This document shows, one piece after another, positions 58,880 to 64,000 of a stretch of DNA of 64,000 nt (the first letter of the stretch is position 1; the number at the start of each line of letters is the position of its first letter). The stretch is taken from assembly GCF_023065955.2 (NCBI RefSeq), contig NC_079873.1, forward strand, positions 13,282,566 through 13,346,565. Reading direction: 5' to 3'. Below the pieces are notes generated by a model. The model had not been told where the DNA came from, did no database searches, and was given only the letters and a program-made list of their open reading frames with translations. Source of the DNA: Ursus arctos (taxonomy: Eukaryota > Chordata > Mammalia > Carnivora > Ursidae). Position numbers and translations under genes: made by a program.

Positions 58880-58973
58880 TCCTTAAAGGCCTTATCTACA
58901 AATAAAGTCATGTTGGGGGTAGGGCTTCAACATATGAATTTGGGGGTACATAATTCAGTCCATAACAGCATCC
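58880..58973 (-). mobile_element. MLT1-type LTR end, antisense
   Basis: 'agggcttcaacatatgaatt', 'tgggggtacataattcagtc' is the antisense terminal segment of an MLT1 LTR. The rest of the LTR is absent. Confidence 0.78.
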
Positions 58974-59093
58974 ATCAATAATTCTTTCTTCCAACAACTG
59001 TTACCATGGTTTTGCCAAATGTGTTTTTTAATTTCCATCATTTCTTCTACCTTTATTAGTTAGAATCTCTTGGAAAGGAGAGCTGCTGTTTAA

Positions 59094-59144
59094 CTTATTT
59101 ACTTATCTGCATGCTTATTTATTTACTTACTTATTTATTTATTA
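59094..59144 (+). repeat. Imperfect (TTTA)n/(CTTA)n run
   Basis: Tetranucleotide run 'cttatttatttacttactta' and further TTTA units just before the Tigger element. Confidence 0.8.
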
Positions 59145-59150
59145 TCAGTA

Positions 59151-59644
59151 CAAGCATACCTCAGAGATATTGTGGGTTTGGTTGTAGAGCACTGCAATAA
59201 AGCAAATATCACAACAAAACAAATCAAATGAATTTTTTGGTTTCCCAGTGCATAGAAAAGTTATGTTTATACTATACTTAGTCTATTAAGTGTGCAATAG
59301 CATTATGTCTAAAAAAACAATGTGCATACCTTAATTAAAAAATACTTTATTGCTTAGAAATACTAACCATCACACCTTATTAAAAAATAATTTATTGCTA
59401 ACAAATACTAACCATCATCTAAGCTTTCAGTGAGTTATAATCACTGATTGCAGAGCACCATAACCAATATAATAATAATAAAGCTTTGAAATATTGTGCG
59501 AATTACAAAAATGTGACACAGATATGAGGTGAGCAATGCTATTGGAAAAATGGTGCCGATAGACTTGCTTGACACAGGGTTGCTACAAACCTTCAATTTG
59601 TAAAAAATGCTATCTGTGAAGCACAATAAAAGGAGGTATGCCTG
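59151..59644. mobile_element. Internally deleted Tigger1 DNA transposon
   Basis: 494-bp non-autonomous mariner/Tc1-class element. The terminal inverted repeats start 'caagcatacctcagagatat' and end 'aataaaaggaggtatgcctg'. A TA target duplication lies on each side (59149-59150, 59645-59646). Interior blocks 'gtgcaatagcattatgtcta' and 'cttgacacagggttgctaca' are from both ends of Tigger1 and the transposase is missing. Resembles the carnivore-amplified Tigger1a form. Confidence 0.95.
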
Positions 59645-60488
59645 TATAGACATTTTCCCCTATGGGTTATAATCCATTACTATCATTATTTTATTGTTAA
59701 AATTGCTCCAGATTTGACCACTGGGAGCTGCTTTGTGTTCGTTCTGTGTCCTTTCAACATGAGCCATCATTTTTCGAACACTTCCTTGCTTTCTGTCTCC
59801 ACAAGATGTGCCAGGCTTATCTTACATTTTCCTTTCCCAGTCCTGAACATGAAGTGACCATTTCTCTGAGGAGCCCTGGTTCCTTTCAATGGAGAATGGT
59901 ATTTAGAAACCAAGATATGGGGGCTAGGTGTGCTCATTGCTGCTGGAGTGTCATTACTTTCTGGTGCTCTCAGTAAACAGAGCTAGGGAATATATGCATG
60001 GACACTCACACATGGATAACACACACTTGTATTTATTTCTCTGCCTCTCCCTATGTACATATGTTTTAAAAACCATGAATGCATTTTGATACTTCCTGCA
60101 GTCCTACACTACGGAGTTCATTCTTAGCCTTCCTCTTTTCCTTATTTTCAATTTCTTTCCCCAACACTGAAAAACCTGGTTCTCATTATCCATGGTAAAT
60201 AATGTATTTGCTCCATCCTAGTACACACATAAAGTGGTTTCAGGATTGCTAAACTAAACCCCTGTGAAAAACAGTTTACTAACTAGAGAACAGTATACAG
60301 TTCTTTATGTCTTTAACCTTATGGTGTACAGACTATTGTTTAACAAATTTACTTAGGTTAGTTATTTTCCTTTCAGTGTGGTTATATTGTTCACTTGTAA
60401 TACAGTTAGACTCATTTGTTACTGATTATATATCATCCTGAGCACTCTTCATATCCTGGATTTAATCATTGTTATTTTTTTAGGGTAA
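59645..60488. other. Unassigned stretch
   Basis: AT-rich, probably in part diverged LINE sequence, but no family assigned. Confidence 0.35.
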
Positions 60489-61704
60489 TAGAAGCATTCA
60501 CACAGTTCTAAAAGCCAGAACTAAACAAAAATGTATACTCATAAAAATGTTACTTGCTGCTCATCTCTACTACCCCGTTCCCTTTCCCCATTTTTTCCAC
60601 TCCATTCCCATTCGTCCCCTATAGTTACCTATTCTTCTCAATTTCTAGTTTATCCTTTTTAGATTTCTTTTGTATGACTGAACAGATACATATGTGTTTT
60701 CTCATATCCCCTTGTTTCTCACATGAAGGGGAGCATACTATGGGTAATCTTTTGCACTTTTTTTTTTCACTTGGCATCATGTCTTAGAATTCACTCCCTA
60801 TCAGTTCATAGATATCTTCCTTGTTGTTTCTTTACACCTGCATGTCATACTCCATTGTGTAGATGCTCCATTTATTTATTCAGCCACTCTCCCATTATCA
60901 ACATTAGGTTGTTTCCAACATTTTACAATTATAAATGATGCCACAATAAATAATCTTGTGCACATGTATAATTGTATTGTTAGATGTATTTCCTAAAAGA
61001 GGTATCGCTGGGTCAAAGGATACCTTGCATATGTAATTCTGTACATATTGTTAAACTTCCCTCCAGAAGGGTTGTACCAGTTTGCATTCCCACCAATAAT
61101 GTATGAGAGTGCCTGTTTCCTCACAACCTTGCCGGCACATTTTGTTGTCATACTTCTAAAGTTTTACCAATCTGGTAGGTGAGAGATGGTATTGTAGTGT
61201 TCCTTTATTTTGTATTTGTCTAATGATGAATGATATTTCTTATGTTTAAGGGCCATTTTTATAACTTCTTTGTGAATTGTTTGTTCATGTCTTTTTCAGA
61301 TTTTTTTCTTCAGGTTTTTTGATCCTTTGTCCTTTATGTTTTTTTTCAAAGATTTAAAAAAAGTTCATGATGGTAAAAAAAAGTATATATATAACATAAC
61401 ACTTGCCATTTTATCCATTTTTAAGTGTACAATTCACTGGTATTAAGTACATCCACAACGTTGTACAACCATCATCACTATTTCCAGAACACTTCCATCA
61501 CCCCAAACAGAAAGTCTATAACCATAAAGCAATAACTCTTCATTCTGCCCTTCCCCCAGCCCCTTGTCCTTCCATTTTAAATAGTTTTTTGTATATTAAG
61601 AATATTAATGCCTTTTCTTTGGCATATTTCAGAATTTTTCTCTCCATTTGTCAATTGTCTTTTGACTTTGTTTATAGTGTTTCTGGACATGCAAAGTTTA
61701 TTTT

Positions 61705-62064
61705 ATATTTTAAAAGATTTTATTTTTGGGGGGTTTTTGTTTGTTTGTTTGTTTTAAATAATTTTTTATTATGTTATGTTAGTCACCATACAGTATATCC
61801 TTAGTTTTTGATGTAGTGTTCCATGATTCATTATTTGCGTATAACACCCAGTGCACCATGCAATATGTGCCCTCCTTACTACCCATCACCGGGCTAGCCC
61901 ATCCCCCCACCCCCTCCCCTCTGAAGCCCTCAGTTTGTTTCCCAGAGTCCATAGTCTCTCATGGATTTTATTTTTAAGTAATCTCTACACTCAACATGGG
62001 GCTCAAACTTAGAACCCTCAAGATCAAGTCGCATGTTCTACCAACTGAACTGCCCAGGCACCCC
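61705..62064 (-). mobile_element. SINEC, antisense, itself split by an L1
   Basis: The SINE tail 'taaaagattttattttt' lies at 61711-61727. The rest resumes at 61976 ('aagtaatctctacactcaac') and ends 'ctgaactgcccaggcacccc'. A direct repeat, aaagtttatttt at 61693 and aaagcttatttt at 62065 (one mismatch), flanks the whole. Confidence 0.9.
61728..61963 (-). mobile_element. 5'-truncated young LINE-1, antisense, inside SINEC
   Basis: 236-bp L1 end: T/G-rich tail, 'tttttattatgttatgttag', 'gcgtataacacccagtgcac', ending at 'ccatagtctctcatg'. Flanked by a perfect 12-bp TSD gattttattttt at 61716-61727 and 61964-61975, the target being the SINE tail. Confidence 0.97.
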
Positions 62065-62426
62065 AAAGCTTATTTTTAAGTATCAAGTTTGTCAACCTTT
62101 TCTTTTATTGCGTCTGGATTTTAAGGGATAGTTAAAAAGCCTTTTCCACACCCACATTGTGGAGGAATTTGCTTGTGTTTTCTCCTAGCACTTCTATGGT
62201 TTCATCTTTTTTTCATTTACATTTAGATCCTGGTCTATTTGGAGTTTTATGCTTGTGGATGATGTATGGATGGATGGATCTAAATCGATCTTTTGCCTTA
62301 TGGCTAGCCAGTTGTTCCAACACTGTTTATTAATAGTGTCTTCTTTCTCTACTGATTTAAAATACCACATCATTCACATACCAAGACCCTATAAATGTTT
62401 GATTGTGACTAAAATGGCATTGATTT

Positions 62427-62441
62427 TATATATATATATAT
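62427..62441 (+). repeat. (TA)n run, short
   Basis: About seven TA units. Confidence 0.85.
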
Positions 62442-62544
62442 GTTACCAGTTTATAAAGTAATTTTAGAAGAAGTGAATTGTTGTCTAGACTCAAAGAATT
62501 ATTTATTGAAAAGGGCTTCAGAAGTCATGTAGGTCAACCTCCAA

Positions 62545-63025
62545 TGGCTCTTCACCATTTTCAAGATAACCTCTCATCTTAACCTAAGAATTCCTCATGA
62601 TCTTATCTGTCTGTGCCTGCCTCTCCAGCTTTTTGTCCTACCTCCTTCTTCCGGTGCCCTACACTGGATCCTGATGAACTTGTGTCTTTTCTCCTTCCTA
62701 TAATGCTATTTCTTGCCTCCATGCCCTCACATATGCCATTCCATCTGCCCAGAATGCCATTCTTTCTCCTTCTCTGAGAGGCTTAGCATGCAAATCCCAT
62801 GTCACTTCCTCTAGGAGGCCTTCCCCAACCTTTCCATCTGAGCCAGAACCTCCTCTCTTAGGCTTTTGCGGTACCCAGGTATACTATAGTCATGGTGTCA
62901 TTGTACATATTACAATTGGGGGCTTATTTGTCTGCCTCCCCCACTGAAGCATGAGTTCATTAAGGCCAAGGACTGTGTCTTAATCTTGTTCTTTGTATCA
63001 CTAGATACAAAGACAGCTTGGTAAA
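62545..63025 (+). mobile_element. L2 LINE 3' end
   Basis: Forward L2: 'catatgccattccatctgcc', 'atgtcacttcctctaggagg', 'tgaagcatgagttcattaag', 'aggactgtgtcttaatcttg', ending before 'cttggtaaatacag'. Confidence 0.85.
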
Positions 63026-63059
63026 TACAGAGCAGTACATCTGGGCTTGGCTTGAATTC

Positions 63060-63200
63060 TTCAGACAGACAGTTTGCTGCTTCAAAAGGCAGCCTATTCC
63101 ATTTTTAAGTTATTCAGAAGTTCTTCCTCACAGCAAGCTGAACTCTGCCTTCCTGTAATTTCTACCCACTTGTCCTTGTTGTGTCCTTATAAACCGAATC
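63060..63200. mobile_element. CR1/L3-like fragment, weak
   Basis: 'aaggcagcctattccatttt' and 'tacccacttgtccttgttgt' recall mammalian CR1/L3 repeats. Low certainty. Confidence 0.4.
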
Positions 63201-63721
63201 TCTTATTAGAGGGCAGTGATCTGTTTCCCTAGCTGGGCCTTGGCCAGGGGCACAGCTATAACTGGCACCTCTTCTTGAAACAATTCAGTGCTGCTTGTTT
63301 TGGGTAGGAATTCTTTGTTTCAATGAATATTTGATTTAAGGTAAGAAAAATCTGAGTTTCCCATAAAGTGCTTCGGTCTCTTGTGCTATTTTAATGTGTT
63401 CCCACAAGCTGCTTCCCTGAAAGCCTTCTGCTAACTTAATTCAGGCAAAGTACTCACATTCAGCATGTTATTTGTCACTTTAGTGATGACAGTTGCCCTT
63501 TCTCTCTGTCTTTTCATGGAGACTCAATGGATTTAATTGGATCCTTTGTTCTCTGTTCTTCTGGGCATTCTGTGGTGCTGACATGCTAGCAGTTTTATGC
63601 CCCATCATGTTGCTCCCCAGTGCCCCAGCTTTTGGCTTCAGAGACCTTGCCTAGATCTGCCCGTGAGTTCTGGTACAACATCTGTGAAGTTCTGTGGAAA
63701 TGCCATACCCTGCCATAGACT

Positions 63722-63903
63722 AGGGTTTCTCAAAGGACCATCTGACTTAAAATTTCCCAGTGGGTTTGTTAAAAATGTGGATTCCTGAATCCATACTTCT
63801 GATCTTCCAAATCAAAATCCCTGAGGACAAGGCCCTATAGTGTGCTTTTTAAACTAAAGCCTCTTTGGATGATTCTCATACAAGCTAAATTGAAGAACTG
63901 CCG
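63722..63903 (+). mobile_element. MER5A-type DNA transposon
   Basis: 'gggtttctcaaaggaccatc', 'gtttgttaaaaatgtggatt', 'tggatgattctcatacaagc' and 'ttgaagaactgcc' follow MER5A from end to end. Confidence 0.8.
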
Positions 63904-64000
63904 CCCTAGATGTTGGCAAAATAATCACCATATATACCATCGCCCATCTGTTCTGGATATTCTTTTACATCTAAGCAGATTCATGCCTCTATCAGCATCC

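Larger units (their letters stand above)
60490..62400 (-). mobile_element. Long old LINE-1, antisense, interrupted
   Basis: 3' parts come first: 'ttctcatatccccttgtttc', 'acattaggttgtttccaaca', 'gggtcaaaggataccttgca', 'ttgcattcccaccaataatg'. Then 61380-61560 ('cacttgccattttatccatt') and 61610-62400 ('tccatttgtcaattgtcttt', 'tcctggtctatttggagttt'). The order agrees with antisense L1M. It may be one element or adjacent ones. The SINE/L1 pair at 61705-62064 splits it. Confidence 0.75.

Noticed and set aside
1..64000. CRISPR array, operon, phage or other prokaryotic system
   Set aside because: The whole window carries mammalian interspersed repeats; no spaced direct-repeat array or bacterial gene organisation exists.

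Overview
This is nuclear DNA from a carnivoran mammal, most likely a caniform and probably a bear-lineage species. The evidence is a set of tRNA-Lys-derived carnivore SINEs (SINEC). Two of them (34443-34635 and 37327-37527) have the form I know from bear and giant panda genomes. Several 5'-truncated LINE-1 copies carry the matching carnivore L1 3' end. A short Tigger1 element and common ancient mammalian repeats (MIR, L2, MER5A, MER20, MLT1-type LTRs) complete the picture. The order call is strong; the family call is from memory of consensus sequences.

I find no protein-coding exon, RNA gene or gene promoter that I can defend. The longest open frames (up to about 160 codons) are scattered, start at arbitrary ATGs and mostly lie in identifiable repeats. 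The only recognisable protein-coding sequence is dead retrotransposon ORF2. The window therefore reads as intergenic DNA or the inside of a long intron.

Layout. 1-5.6 kb: ancient LTR, L2 and a run of MIRs. 5.8-8.9 kb: an old LTR-like element, a young L1 end and a long old L1. 9.4-11.9 kb: old L1 pieces in both orientations, one cut by a SINE. 12-18 kb: repeat-poor, with one MLT1 LTR and one MIR. 18.1-19.7 kb: three SINEs within 1.5 kb, two of them splitting older repeats. 20.1-24.2 kb: MLT1 and L2 remnants. 25-27.9 kb: a young L1 end with an intact ORF2 carboxyl end, MER20, MIR and old L1. 27.9-30.6 kb: repeat-poor. 30.6-34.7 kb: L2, L1 and MLT1 remnants plus a SINE. 35.7-39.1 kb: the largest insertion, a 3.4-kb L1 with decayed ORF2 and a SINE inside it. 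39.6-41.1 kb: repeat-poor. 41.2-48.6 kb: MIR, MLT1, a composite L1/SINE insertion and an antisense young L1. 48.6-54.5 kb: mostly unassigned with weak ancient LTR-like pieces. 54.5-56.2 kb: L2 with an LTR inside, then a 450-bp interrupted CAT/CAC tract. 56.2-58.7 kb: unassigned. 58.7-64 kb: L2, Tigger1, a long antisense old L1 carrying a SINE which itself carries an L1, then L2 and MER5A.

The genes do not form a system here. The value of the window is its insertion history, which can be read from target-site duplications (TSDs) and nesting, together with a few short motif matches (CTCF-like, CRE, X-box, NF-E2/MARE-like) that could be regulatory. I found no evidence of a previously undescribed system.
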